Part shown: piece by piece, positions 43,901 to 53,237 of the stretch | How the letters are laid out: each line of letters opens with the position of its first letter | Position numbering within the stretch: position 1 is the stretch's first letter | From: Parietichytrium sp. I65-24A | Taxonomy: Eukaryota > Sar > Bigyra > Thraustochytrida > Thraustochytriidae | DNA: 64,000 nucleotides | NCBI GenBank assembly: GCA_012862575.1 | Contig: BLSF01000004.1 | Coordinates: forward strand, 434,001 to 498,000 | Direction of reading: 5' to 3' | Position numbers and translations under genes: made by a program | The notes under the pieces: generated by a model | Told to the model about the DNA's origin: nothing | Databases searched by the model: none | Seen by the model: the letters and a program-made list of their open reading frames with translations, nothing else

Positions 43901-44285
43901 CGCCAACGAGGAGGGCGCAATCAACGTTTTAGACAACAAGGTCCGAGACAAGTTCAAGTCCGCAGTGTTTGTCACTCAGAGCGGTTCGGCCACGATTCAT
44001 GGACGGTACGAGGAGTTCGGGATTTCGGATGAAACCACTGCGTATCGCTCGAACCGAGACCCATCCATTCAGGTCCGCCGAGTTCTCAACGGTATGTCCA
44101 AGCTTTGGGTCATCGTCCGCGTCACTCAGCCGGGCGAGCCGAACATCATATACTTTTACAATGCTGAGAATGGAGGTGCCGAGTTCCCACCAGAGGACGG
44201 ATGGCAGAAGCACGGTGGCATTAGTCCTTCTCCTCTCGTTATATTCCAGCAGGCTTGCGCTCGCGCGAGCATGGTTGCCTTGTGA
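40923..44285 (+). CDS. LRR and IQ protein with four VNG-Y/PP-GW modules
   Basis: 1120 residues, one exon. I use the ATG at 40923 (MGNDEGGSPDG); the frame is open to 40599 but that part looks like untranslated leader. First come leucine-rich repeats of the ribonuclease-inhibitor type (LEELDLRGNDRLS, LVSLNLSQNAIGSSG, LTELDLHRNRIDNVG, LSFFDLRDNCI), then a basic, Ser-rich linker. Four IQ motifs follow: KIQTLFRSRLARVK, KLQRFVRRK, LIQKHFRRF and, later, LIQRSFRAHRLLK, which should bind calmodulin-like proteins. Four copies of a module of about 100 residues are coded near 42600-42905, 43030-43345, 43570-43876 and 43955-44255. Each has N/HG-Y near its start, an aromatic/hydrophobic core with W, and PP--GW near its end (PPKRDW, PPKKGW, PPEDGW; the second copy is degenerate). 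A cytoskeletal or signalling scaffold is plausible; function is unknown. Confidence 0.88.
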   Translation: MGNDEGGSPDGMFELVNTRIESASRLKQVLEDAGTLTCAKFEDSGLRDAHLMALDEQWLAMHTRRLVIHREGITDKGVECLVAGLVNAEEGCILEELDLRGNDRLSTRSAVAIGAWVANRNAMQSAGKGDGFSFKVRFKDLWMSKPSKAMQGCKLGDLDLAYLCPGLRTNTTLVSLNLSQNAIGSSGAVQLARVLRGNMVLTELDLHRNRIDNVGWKALYAALESNQTLSFFDLRDNCIVLRETFGNNIRESAKKHWPGFSGLHLLFDQGSWHCTRWEPISISPYSRRKLRSHAKRDAKQKKPHKVSPKRVSSPKRTLRAVTPFHSKVREMEKLYNVRTTLQPREPNSMRRPGYGGTSPQRMLRFLRSESFNEEDMGEDDATKPPFIISTRGMRSTASLLSDGSFFEPHSDVMNEASGKLASVNEPEGAELIKLSVSEVMSTLATIQKTFLKMKRREVQVSEEQEKAAVKIQTLFRSRLARVKLESLVRLKMLQTSEEVEAATRKLQRFVRRKSNKSVMNTRRGATLIQKHFRRFQNKKKFIIVGAQLIKDPVFKQKEVIKLSFVKVKNCGSKAANGVYEMAGFGADQSSGKYIREDAKSKSIFIIERSDYTWRICQLSTFSDKIAVLYLNTVHGCHLLPPKRDWEIHPEGDTTLLLPTPNVAHLANKRRKSSASNSSSLTHKEDGESSDEEESNELHLETESLRVVDSGSPQVNGLYRLSEARSDGAVVYHKFDHKNGMLYVVRRTESLKKKLWVLSCQKVNEESNEVQVFYINVAGGSSDQPPDSESPTPWQLGEHGRTPVPIFVWQSSVKARRVERNARTFLNSRGSSRGSGAGTLRTLSQELQREMMDTAARLIQRSFRAHRLLKITNGAYTLKQLSKVVSVTLTGSGLKAVNGSYACAGSATTESAGSAMTYIKDQGTQDTFYFVERIRNGSAWAVMEVKSVDRPADIVYINQEFGYSLFPPKKGWKAVNKIYVPAPLLDWHMEGEDDANEEGAINVLDNKVRDKFKSAVFVTQSGSATIHGRYEEFGISDETTAYRSNRDPSIQVRRVLNGMSKLWVIVRVTQPGEPNIIYFYNAENGGAEFPPEDGWQKHGGISPSPLVIFQQACARASMVAL

Positions 44286-45002
44286 CCTACACGCGAGGAT
44301 TTCTGACCTGGTTCTCCCCGTTGCACATGACCAGATCACGCGTGCGGAATATCTTCCGACTCGGCACTGTTTGATTCGGGAGAATCGATTCTTGGTCTCT
44401 GTGTGTTCATTGAAGTGATGGTTATTGAATGTTCTGTTCCTGAAATGAACATGCAAGTTCATTGAGATTGATTGAAATGTTCAAATGAAAACCTGAATTC
44501 TGACTGTGAATTCTGAATTCTACAGACTCTACAGACCAAGGAAGACGGGCTGGCTCTCTCTTCTCTACCTCACAACCCCTTGACTAATTAGTTAATAGAC
44601 CAAAGTAATCATGCGGAGCCAGTGCCCACCTTTGCCCCCTCGGTTGGTTGCCAAGCTTGCGTAATCGCGCGACTAGCACACCTATACTATATAATACACC
44701 AATTCGTAAGCTGAAGCCTAAAAGAAAATGTGGGACCACACCATTAGTGTGCACCAACGGAGGACGGAGGCTGGTGCTAACTGCAACTGTGGTCCTAATT
44801 ATAATTAAGTACAGTAGGTGGACAGTAGCGCGTGTAGTAGTGACGGGCTTGTCGAAATGGTAAGACGTACACATACGTGCTACCTACGAATATTGCTAGC
44901 TAGATGCCAAAGTGTACGAAGTTAATGTAACTTGTGTAACGACTCAAGAGTAAGTGCGAGGACACCGCGGGAGAAGGAAAGTGGCGAGGCGTACGCGTCA
45001 TA
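44286..45002. other. Intergenic region, 0.7 kb, no supported gene
   Basis: Contains a TCTGAATTCT site (44512-44521, the reverse complement of AGAATTCAGA) and a second GAATTCTGA copy just before it. Promoter of the next gene is expected here. Nothing else is supported. Confidence 0.55.
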
Positions 45003-45611
45003 ATGAAGGAGAGCACCGTATTCGAGATGCTAGACGAGCTGGAGAAGAGCTCCAGCGCGAGGCACGGTGTGTCGGAGGAGGTGCTGTCCGTGAGCCCAGT
45101 GTCGGTTGGGTCGTCGGCAGGAGCGCTGGGAGGGGCCGCGGAGAAGAAAGAAAGCGATGACGCACAGAAAAAGCGGTCGAAGGAGACGGAGAATTTGGTG
45201 GGGCTGCTGGCGGGAATTCAATTCGCGACGGTGATCTTGATCGCGCAAAGGCGGATACCAGAAGCAGGAGAAACGGAATTTTTCGTGGTGCTATCCATGT
45301 TGATGATTACCGCTGCGCACGGGCGCATTATTGCATATTTGCCCGACGGGGCGACAATTAAGAACGACTGGGATGCGATCAAATTTCTAATTTTGGGGGT
45401 GCCTATCTTTTTGTTCATGATGATGATCGAGCTCTGGTTTATCGCGTACCTATTCAGTTACGACCCCAAGGTGGAGTTGAAGGCATTCCAAGATAATGCA
45501 GAGAAGGTGCTGATCATCGGAAAGGCTCTTAGCATCACCAAGCTGAGCATGGTTGTGGTTCTCATCGCGTTCCCTCGAGTCATATCCCGAATCAAGAAGT
45601 CTTGCAAATAG
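45003..45611 (+). CDS. Small multi-pass membrane protein, unknown
   Basis: 202 residues, ATG at 45003, no intron. The first 65 residues are soluble and Ser/Glu/Lys-rich. Hydrophobic segments follow: NLVGLLAGIQFATVILIA, FFVVLSMLMITAAHGRIIAYL, FLILGVPIFLFMMMIELWFIAYLF and LSMVVVLIAFPRVI, so three or four helices. The C-terminus is basic (RIKKSCK). I do not recognise the family. It converges with the mitochondrial J-protein gene downstream. Confidence 0.75.
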   Translation: MKESTVFEMLDELEKSSSARHGVSEEVLSVSPVSVGSSAGALGGAAEKKESDDAQKKRSKETENLVGLLAGIQFATVILIAQRRIPEAGETEFFVVLSMLMITAAHGRIIAYLPDGATIKNDWDAIKFLILGVPIFLFMMMIELWFIAYLFSYDPKVELKAFQDNAEKVLIIGKALSITKLSMVVVLIAFPRVISRIKKSCK

Positions 45612-45935
45612 AAGCAGTCGGATCTCATGGGAGTTAAGGTCCTTCGAGGTCACAGTTTTGATGAGTATTAATTAAAAAACATATACAGTTATTAGCATTC
45701 TAGAAACACAAAATAAATGCCCGAGTTGTGTCAGTGCCTAACTTGGCGCCCAGCTCCACCCTCTCGCTGGTGCTGGTGGTGCAATACATGGAAACCGTTT
45801 TCACAGTTTTCTTCCGACTCTACGGAACCGGCCGCTTCTTTCCGAGTGTGTTCTGGTCTTCTACAAAAGCAACGAGGGTTCTCAATTTCGAGAGGTGACT
45901 AAATGCGCATGACTACAATTCGCATCAGTACCTGA
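45612..45935. other. Convergent 3' spacer with possible polyadenylation signal
   Basis: Spacer between two convergent genes. An AATAAA lies at 45712-45717, about 100 bp after the stop of the small membrane-protein gene, and may serve as its polyadenylation signal. Nothing else is seen. Confidence 0.4.
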
Positions 45936-46856
45936 TCAGCGCCGTGTTAGTCTAATCCAAGCGTTTCGCATGATTGTCCAGGCCACATGAGGAGGCAAGT
46001 TGCGCAAAAAGAAGATCGCAAAGACCCCAAGAAATCGCAAAGCTGCTCCCACGAGACCGGGAAAGCGAAACGCCACAGCGAATGGCAGGACAACAGAGAG
46101 GATCAAACCTTTGCGCTCTTTTGCAAAATCCCAGGCAAATGAATAGTCTCCGTGGCGCGCGGCCTGAAGCGCCGTGGATGCTTCACTCTTGACAGTGTCA
46201 AAGTACTCCTTGAGACCAAGATCCTGCCACACCTTCTCGAACACTTGACGAGCAAAATCATCCGCGGATTCTGGAGCCCCGCTCGCGGAGTTGTAGCTCT
46301 GATTAAAATGCTGCTCGTTCCCGTGTCGCCCGGTCGCATCGTACGTTCTTCGCTTATCGGCATCGCCAAGGACCTCGTAAGCTGCTGCAATCCTATGAAA
46401 CTGCACGCGAGCATTTGGGTTCCCAGGGTTCAAATCAGGATGGTATTTCTTAGCGAGGCGGAAGTACGCTTTCTTAATTTCTCCATGCGATGCCGAACGA
46501 TCTACTTCTAAGATTCTGTACAAATTTTCATCTTGTTTAAAAAACGACCGCCACTGGGTCACATCTCTGTACGCGCCGTGCGATGGACCTGTCACCCGCC
46601 TTCGTACTAGTCCCAAAGGATCTCGAGGGTCGAGTGCCGCCCCAGTTCTCCAAACAGACACCGACAGCGGCCTCCACTGGCTGCCAGCATTCCCTAACAG
46701 CCTATTTTGATTCCCCACAAACCCTGTGCGCAAGACGCCCCTGGTGAGGGACCCTCCAGCGTACGAATGTGCGAGAGTTTGCCGTGTGGAAAACTGCGAA
46801 ACAGCGCCAAGAGCCTGGCCTGAGGCCAACAATCTCTGCTGCAACCGACCAAGCAT
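45936..46856 (-). CDS. Mitochondrial J-domain protein with C-terminal membrane segments
   Basis: 306 residues from the ATG at 46856 (MLGRLQQRLLASGQALGAVS). The frame extends to 46907 only through a TTG. The N-terminus is rich in Arg, Leu, Ser and Ala with no acidic residue, like a mitochondrial presequence. The J domain lies at about residues 109-175: LYRILEVDRSASHGEIKKAY, KYHPDLNPGNPNARVQFHRI with the essential HPD, and AYEVLGDADKRRTYD. Its best likeness is to the DnaJ/DnaJA3 type. A DDFARQVFEKVWQDLG segment follows, and then hydrophobic stretches near the C-terminus (LILSVVLPFAVAFRF, ALRFLGVFAIFFL) suggest anchoring in the inner membrane. There is no zinc finger or substrate-binding CTD. 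It probably recruits mitochondrial Hsp70 at a membrane. Confidence 0.9.
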   Translation of the reverse strand: MLGRLQQRLLASGQALGAVSQFSTRQTLAHSYAGGSLTRGVLRTGFVGNQNRLLGNAGSQWRPLSVSVWRTGAALDPRDPLGLVRRRVTGPSHGAYRDVTQWRSFFKQDENLYRILEVDRSASHGEIKKAYFRLAKKYHPDLNPGNPNARVQFHRIAAAYEVLGDADKRRTYDATGRHGNEQHFNQSYNSASGAPESADDFARQVFEKVWQDLGLKEYFDTVKSEASTALQAARHGDYSFAWDFAKERKGLILSVVLPFAVAFRFPGLVGAALRFLGVFAIFFLRNLPPHVAWTIMRNAWIRLTRR

Positions 46857-47040
46857 TGCGTCGTGGCGTACGAAAGAAACGGACCCAAAAGTAAACCCTG
46901 CACACAAACGGCGCGCCAGTCAAGCACACACCCGTATTCTCGCTCGCGCTTCTGTGGGCCTCGGAAAGAGACGGGAGGCGTTGCGCGTGTGAGGTGCCAC
47001 AGTGTCAATTGTGTCAATGTCTTTTTCAATTGATTGAGAA

Positions 47041-47085
47041 TGAGAGAGAATGAGAGAGAGAGAGAGAGAATGAGAGAGTGTGTGG
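47041..47085. repeat. GA-rich repeat with GAGAGAAT units
   Basis: Tandem GA and GAGAGAAT units, about 190-230 bp upstream of the mitochondrial J-protein start. Confidence 0.85.
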
Positions 47086-48347
47086 TTGGGTGGATGGGTT
47101 CCAGAACACGAAGTCCCGAAACCTGCCTTAACGGTTATCCATGACAAACGATAGTACCCACCAAAGCTGTGAGTACGAAGTTTCAAGAGTCTGATTTGGG
47201 TTCCAGTGGAGAACCGGGTCTAGGGAGTGTAGGGAGTTGGGTTCTCCTTCCGATCTTTCAATTGCTTTTCGGTTTTGAAACGCATTTTTGTCGCTTGCGG
47301 ACCCCTGTACTAGTACGTAACGGAACCAGTGCCATGCTCCCTTAACAAAGTAGGCGAGGAAACTTTTGCCTGAATAGTTCGAGTTCCGCGTCACATGCAA
47401 CATTACACTGCACTGCCCCGCGTCATGCAAACACGACTCCATTTTTCTCAGAGAAAGATTGATTTTGACTCACGGTGAGAGTAAAACAGCTCGAGAGAGA
47501 GCGAGTTCATTTTTTTGGTATGCAGGAGCCTAGGAGCCACTAAGCTCTGCCGGGAGAGTAGGTAGTTGTTCCAGAAACGCTCACTGACGAAGGTCAGTAA
47601 CAGCGAGTCCTAACTATTACTTACTGACAACGTTGAGACCCTGTCGATCGCGACCTCATTTTGGTCGTGCGCCTCCATCTTCCAGGTCTAATGTAATGTC
47701 TACACGTATCTTATGGTCAAAAGCAGGACTGGATTTCATTTCTACAGCTATCCGAACAGCTACTTGAAACGGTAGAGGAAGTCCAATCCTCCTCTGCCGG
47801 ATGCTAGACTAGACTATGGTACACTTTCTACCACGTTCCGGAGTTCGTCACGCCCACCTGCCTACTCCGTTCTATCCGTTTTCACTAAGCGTCGCCACCA
47901 CCCACTGCGTCGTTCAGAAATGGAATCCACAACATCCAAACACGAAACGTAGAGGAAACTACCAGCGTGCTACTGCTATCTACGTCTATCCACTAGCTAG
48001 CCAGCTTGCTCAACTCCTCTCTCCTGACCCTACCTCCCATCTACCTGTTGAACTAGCAGCCCAACCCCTCCTCTCCCTTCCAGAACCCCACCGAAGGCAC
48101 ATCGAAACTGCAATCTCAGACTTTTCCCTAGGCATTCTCACTCGGCAACCTCCGCCTCCCCCTTCCAGCCCCCTTACGCCCCAACCACGCACTTCCCTAG
48201 TCCTGTCCGGGACATGGGTGTCGCAGCTGCCAGGCTTACCATCCCACTATCACAAACAGTAGTCAGCGGGGAGAGAGCGCAAGCGCTTTCTCTCTCTCTC
48301 TCTCTGTCAAGCTGGACAAGAGACGACAAGAGAGAGAGAACAGAGAG

Positions 48348-48381
48348 AGAAGAAGAAGAAGAAGAAGAAGAAGAAGAAGAA
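48348..48381. repeat. GAA trinucleotide microsatellite
   Basis: About eleven GAA units in a row on the + strand, flanked by GA and CT repeats. It lies about 1 kb upstream of the HAD gene. Confidence 0.92.
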
Positions 48382-49395
48382 GAGCAGAGACAGAGAGCGG
48401 ACGGTGCGCGGCTGTCCTCTCCTCCCTCCTCCTTCCTCCTCCCCTCCCCCACACGAATCTCCCCACAGCAGTGGCCCCCTCAAGTACTCGTTCCCTTGTC
48501 CCCTTTCTCCGTCTCCCTCCGTGTCCGCGGTGCGAAGACGAGCTCGCATTGAGGCGTAGAGAGAGCGAGAGCGAGGAAGAGAGAGGGAGCGCAAGTGTGG
48601 GCAGGCGAGAGCAGGTGCGGGGTGCCCGGCGGGGACAGGCGTGGGTGCCGGTGAGGGGCGCATAGATAGAAAGGAGCCGCGAAGAAGAGCGTTTGGTCGC
48701 TCAGTCGGTGCGGCGTTGGTTGGGGAAGGATATTCTGGTGCTTTTCGTTCGTTCTTTCTTTCGTTCTTTTGTTCTCTCTCTCTCTCCCCGCAAGTGCGCG
48801 TTTGTCTCGACCGAAAGGTTGTCGGTTTCGTCGGTCGTTTAGGCTGCAGCGAGGAAGGTCAGTGGAGCTTTTGCTTCCAGTGCGCCTTGCTTGCGGACGG
48901 TAGAAGAACGTGGAGCACCATTTCATCCCGAATTCTGCTGTAGAGTGGAACGGAAAGACTCGGTAGAGTCTTTCACGTCCAAAAGGGCTCTTGTAAGGCC
49001 CAGAGCAACTCGTGGTTAGCGCCGCGGGAAACATTAGAGCGCATCGCATCCGTTGGAGCGGTCGTTTCGGTGGTTCTAAACTTGCATTTCGTCGCTTGCG
49101 TTTTGTCTGATCGGCTTGATCGTCTGCTCGTTTTCGCCTTCCTTGTCGCGTGTTTTCAACCTCACAGAAGAAAACGACTACGGAGGCGTGCGTTTGAGCT
49201 CGGACTTTTAGGCGTTGGCGCACTTTCGTTTGTAAACACACATTCATCACACACATCCATTCCATTCGTGTGGGACTTGACTGGCAGTCTGGTCTCGCAT
49301 TTCTGTCACTATATCTACATCTAATTGTCTTTCTCGAGGGAGGGACTTGCGGGTTTTCTTGTCTGTGCAGTAACCAAGTTCGTTGCAGCAACAAG

Positions 49396-50241
49396 ATGCT
49401 CATGGCACCCCCTCACGCGTCCGCAGCTTCCTACGGGGGCTGTGGAGTTTCCCAAGTTATCGGATCGAACCTTTACGCCTTTGGATCCTCAGAGACTACA
49501 TTGTTCCTCATTGATTGGGACGATACGGTCCTCTCGAGCAGCTGGTTGGCGGGTTATGGCCTTCGCCTTGACTCTCCTAGCATTCCTGAAGAGGTATGTA
49601 CAAGTGTTGAAAGTCTGGTCTGGGATTTGTGGTAACTGTGTTCTGACTCTGACTTGTTTGTATGATTTCTTTTCCTTGCTTTGCATTGGATTGTGACGAT
49701 TTCTTTCGATTTTGTATAGGTTCTTGGTGCACTTCAGTCGCTCCAAGAGCAAGCTTTTAACTTTTTGTCGAGTGCGATCGACCTCGGCCGTGTGGCACTG
49801 GTCACCAACGCTGAGAAAGGTTGGATTGAGCTGTCGTGCCGCAAATTCCTTCCAGGCCTTCTTCCGCTTTTGTCGAAAGTGCAGATCATGAGCGCTCGTA
49901 CCACATACGAGGGCCAGTTCCCTGGCCAGACTCAAATCTGGAAGAACTTGGCTTATGAGAAGATGTTTTCGGACAACTTTTCGCACATGATGGAAGCTGG
50001 TTACGATGGCAAGTTCAATGTTCTCAGTCTCGGTGACAGCCTCTACGAGCGGTCCGCTTTGATGAGCCTTGGAAAGAAGTTGCCGAATGCGGTAACTAAA
50101 TCCGTCAAACTCATCGAGCGCCCAAATTGCAGTCAACTGCAGAAGGAGATTGAGATCCTCAGTTCAAATCTTACTGCCCTGTCTTCGGCTACCTCAACTG
50201 TGGACATGATGCTCACAATTGACTATCTTGAGGACTGCTAA
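49396..50241 (+). CDS. HAD-superfamily-like protein, one intron
   Basis: Putative phosphatase-like protein, 239 residues. Exon 1 is 49396-49593, the intron is 49594-49719 (126 bp, GTATGT...TATAG), exon 2 is 49720-50241. The junction keeps frame (IPEE|VLGALQSL). Motif I is TTLFLIDWDDTVLSSSW, with the paired acids D40 and D42 of the HAD fold. VALVTNAEKGWIELS resembles the region after motif II, and NVLSLGDSLYERSAL resembles motif IV (GDS--E). The lysine in NAEKGW may fill the motif III role, but this is uncertain. No signal peptide or membrane segment. The substrate is unknown. The start at ATG 49396 (MLMAPPHASAAS) is chosen because the longer frame upstream begins in likely leader sequence; an alternative ATG lies two codons on. 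Confidence 0.85.
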
Positions 50242-51121
50242 TTTGATGGTTCCTGTCTTTTTGGGTGCAACCGGGTTCGGGCATATGCGTCCGTTTGTGC
50301 ACCTTGCTAGGATCCCACTGATCTCGGGATACGTGCTTTGATGGCTGTCACAAGCCCGTCTTTGTTGGACTCTCGGCTCTGTGTTGTCGCGATCGTCCAT
50401 TCTCCCTCCCCTCTTTTGGCACACGGTTAGCTGTCTATGCTTGTTTTTCGGACGGTTGTGCGTGCCTTTTGCAACGGAAATATATAAAAAACACTTTGAG
50501 GGGGGGCAATGGTCCATCGAAGTCTCGGATGCTCGTGAGACGGGAGTTCAAGCGAATTGTGAAAATTGAAATCGTTCCAAAACATCTATGAAATCAACAT
50601 CGAGTTACACACACACAACTGAAAAGCGAAAAAAAATAACCAACGGGGTCTGAGGTACAGGGATATCACACCGAGGCTCCCGAGTTGCGGTTTGTTCGTA
50701 GCAACCCGTGTCTCCTTACGCAGCAGATGATATGGGCTATAGTTGAAGTTTTGCCCGCGCTGCTTCCATTCGATTGCAATGGAGGAGTTAGCTTTTTTTC
50801 TTCTCTCTACAACAAAGAGGGGGGTCAGGCGTTTCTTGAAAGCACTGCAATGTAGGATTGCTAGAGGCTGGCGCACCTCCCCCCACCAAAAAAATCTGGA
50901 TACATGAATTGCAAATATCTCTTGTCATCAGAGATGGAAGAATACGAAAAAGGTAAACAGTCAGAAAAATGCATTCAGAAAACTTGTCAAAAAAATAAAT
51001 CCTTCAAAGTTTGAAAAAGATATTCGTTTCCAATTTCAGAGCATTCATGACTCATTATTAAGCACATTTTCGAAGAAAGATTCCAAATCACAATCAGGAA
51101 GTAAACACATAAAAGTCATTG
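50242..51121. other. Convergent spacer, no supported gene
   Basis: Lies between the 3' ends of the HAD gene (+) and the GMC oxidoreductase gene (-). It has A-rich stretches near 50625-50640 and 50980-51000. No domain in any frame. Confidence 0.55.
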
Positions 51122-52552
51122 TCAATCTGCTCTGCTGACATTCACTTGCTCCGATTTCACTATCACCTGTGCAGCATAATAGGCAATGAAGTAGGACATG
51201 ATTTGCGTATTCATTGGGATGATCTCCTTCAAGCACGAGACATCCGCGACTCTCAGTCCTCTGACACCATATACGCAAAGCTGATCATCACACACTTTGC
51301 CAACTCCCAACGTGCAAGACAGATGCCAGTTTGGGGAGAGCGGTTTGAGGACCGGTTTTGCTTCGATTCCCAACGTCTTGAGCAAAACAAGGGCATCAGA
51401 CAAACTTTCCTCGTAGCTAGCGAGGTCGTCCACGCCGAGGGGAAAATAGGGCTGCAGATCGCCTGCAGCAGTCAAAATGATTTTGCCCGGGTTCTTGCAA
51501 GAAATGGTTGCAAATGACAGCAGGTTCTTGCCCAAAAGCTGAACTTTACCGAATCCCATGGCCAGATCACTGAACCGATGCTTGTACCCAAGGAGCGCTG
51601 GATAGAGCATGGGGTAGGCGTAGCGGTCGGGAACTTGTGCAGAGACGCGTCCCACCCAATGATCTTGCAAATTCGTTCCGATGTGCTCGTTGGCCACCAC
51701 AACCCCACCCTTGCCTAAGAGTGTTTCAACCATCTTCCGTGGCCCAATTCCGCTCTGAATGAGCAACTTTGGCGACTCAAGCGCCCCACAACACAGAATC
51801 ACCTGTCCTCCCTCCTCGCAACAAACCTCCATCTCCGTGCCGTCGCTCATGCGGCAGGAGACCCCCACCACCTTGCGCTTCGGGTCGTTACCATTGTGAG
51901 GCAGATTTGGGTCCGCGAAAAGCAGCTTGGTGGCCATTGCGCCCTCAATCACCTCTACGTCGGCGGGGACCAGATCCGCCGCGTGGATCCTGCGCCATCC
52001 GTCTGCAAACACCTTGATTCTGCCCCCACGTACACCTTTCCCGCGCAAGTCCTCAGAGAGCCGTTCAAGTCCCGGCGCAGCTGGCGCGTCCCTGGCCAGC
52101 ATGGGCAGCTCCTGCCGCACGAATCGCTCGAACAGTTCCGCGAACGGCTCGCCCAAGCTTCTGCGCACGTCCGCGTCTTCGGGCACTGGCGCGGCGCCGG
52201 CGTTCACGTTGGAGGTGCCGCCCAACGCGCTCGCGTTGGCGAACTGCCGCGCATGTGCGCGCAGACGGTACCCGCTCAGCCGTTGAACGAGAAACTGCAA
52301 GCCGGCGCCAGCGAGGCACAGAATGTGTACGCGCGAGGACATGCTCGGCCGACCGCCCGCGTTCACCAGCACAACTGACCTGCCCGAAAGCGACAAATAC
52401 CGCGCAAGTGCACATCCGCTCGGGCCGCCGCCCACCACCACGAAGCGGTGGCTTCTGCGGGGACGCACGGCGCGGCCCGGGGACCCTTCGCGGAAGAGTC
52501 CCCACAGCAGAATCCCCGCAAGGGCTACTCCGGCGAGCAGCTGCGGGAACAT
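51122..52552 (-). CDS. Membrane-anchored GMC oxidoreductase
   Basis: FAD-dependent oxidoreductase of the glucose-methanol-choline family, 476 residues from the ATG at 52552. The frame extends to 52621 only through a GTG. Residues 4-20 (QLLAGVALAGILLWGLF) form an anchor or signal-anchor, followed by a basic segment. The FAD-binding motif FVVVGGGPSGCALARYLS lies at residues 38-54. ALGGTSNVNAG matches the first GMC signature region and VILCCGALESPKLLIQSGIG matches the second. NLQDHW and NWHLSCTLGVG follow; the His in the latter fits the catalytic base. GLRVADVSCLKEIIPMNTQI is the C-terminal FAD-contact region. It is somewhat shorter than typical members (about 550-600). Alcohol or choline oxidation are family roles; substrate unknown. 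It is divergent from the Nudix gene. Confidence 0.93.
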   Translation of the reverse strand: MFPQLLAGVALAGILLWGLFREGSPGRAVRPRRSHRFVVVGGGPSGCALARYLSLSGRSVVLVNAGGRPSMSSRVHILCLAGAGLQFLVQRLSGYRLRAHARQFANASALGGTSNVNAGAAPVPEDADVRRSLGEPFAELFERFVRQELPMLARDAPAAPGLERLSEDLRGKGVRGGRIKVFADGWRRIHAADLVPADVEVIEGAMATKLLFADPNLPHNGNDPKRKVVGVSCRMSDGTEMEVCCEEGGQVILCCGALESPKLLIQSGIGPRKMVETLLGKGGVVVANEHIGTNLQDHWVGRVSAQVPDRYAYPMLYPALLGYKHRFSDLAMGFGKVQLLGKNLLSFATISCKNPGKIILTAAGDLQPYFPLGVDDLASYEESLSDALVLLKTLGIEAKPVLKPLSPNWHLSCTLGVGKVCDDQLCVYGVRGLRVADVSCLKEIIPMNTQIMSYFIAYYAAQVIVKSEQVNVSRAD

Positions 52553-53237
52553 TGGACTACACCTGCGACCACACCCTGGGCGCCAACACGCACGAGCGCG
52601 CACCGCAAATTGGCGCTGCACAGTCGAGAGAGTCCTGGGAGTTGTGGGAGTCCTGGGAGTTGTGGGAGGCTCGGAGGAGGGCAGCTGTGAGGGTCTGCAG
52701 AAGTTTTACACTGTTCCGCTTTTCAAAGAGCAAACTTTGAAACTTAACTTGATTCAACTTTCATTTTGATTGACATCAAAAGTCAAAATCAATCAAGAAG
52801 ATTCTCAAGATTCGCCGCGAATCGTAGTTTTGCGGGTACGTAGCAACAGTGAATCAAGCCCATAAGCATCCATATGCCCAGGCTGTTGTTGTTGGGCTGC
52901 TCGTAAATAGTTATACCGCTCGCAAGGTAAGGGTTGCAATGCGGGCAACCTTTGCGGTGCACAACAGTGGAAGGGCACGTATGCCACTTGTGAGTGGCCA
53001 ACAAAGTATTTCGCCGTCATGAAAGCTTCCCAGCTCGCGTAGGTACCCGAGCATCCACCGGAGGAGACTACTCTCTTTCGTTTCAAGTTCATTTCAATTG
53101 AACAACAATAGTTAGTTTCTATTCTCACATTTACAGTCAGTCGTTTCAGCTGTCCAAGTTCAAGTTCAAGTGGTGACAAACGTGGGAGCTTAAGAGCCTT
53201 TGCGCAGAAAAAGTACAAAGCTAGCGCTCTTGCTGAG
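52553..53237. other. Divergent promoter region, 0.7 kb
   Basis: Shared upstream region of the GMC gene (-) and the Nudix gene (+). It has a run of GAGTCCTGGGAGTTGTGG copies near 52627-52667 close to the GMC start. A long minus-strand frame at 52805-53479 has no domain support. Confidence 0.55.

Larger units (their letters stand above)
46857..49395. other. Intergenic region, 2.5 kb, no supported gene
   Basis: Divergent spacer between the mitochondrial J-protein gene (-) and the HAD gene (+). Rich in simple repeats: GAGAGAAT units (47041-47085), CT (48288-48304) and GAA (48348-48381). The last 700 bp are probably the promoter and leader of the HAD gene. A long minus-strand frame here is rejected below. 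Confidence 0.5.

Noticed and set aside
47816-48262. Plus-strand open frame of 148 codons
   Set aside because: Pro/Ser-rich, no domain, in DNA dense with simple repeats. Could be a lineage-specific gene but nothing supports it.
48480-49403. Minus-strand open frame of 307 codons
   Set aside because: It is antisense to the probable leader and first codons of the HAD gene, has no domain, and its composition (Arg, Pro, Ser, repeat-derived) is that of translated simple sequence.
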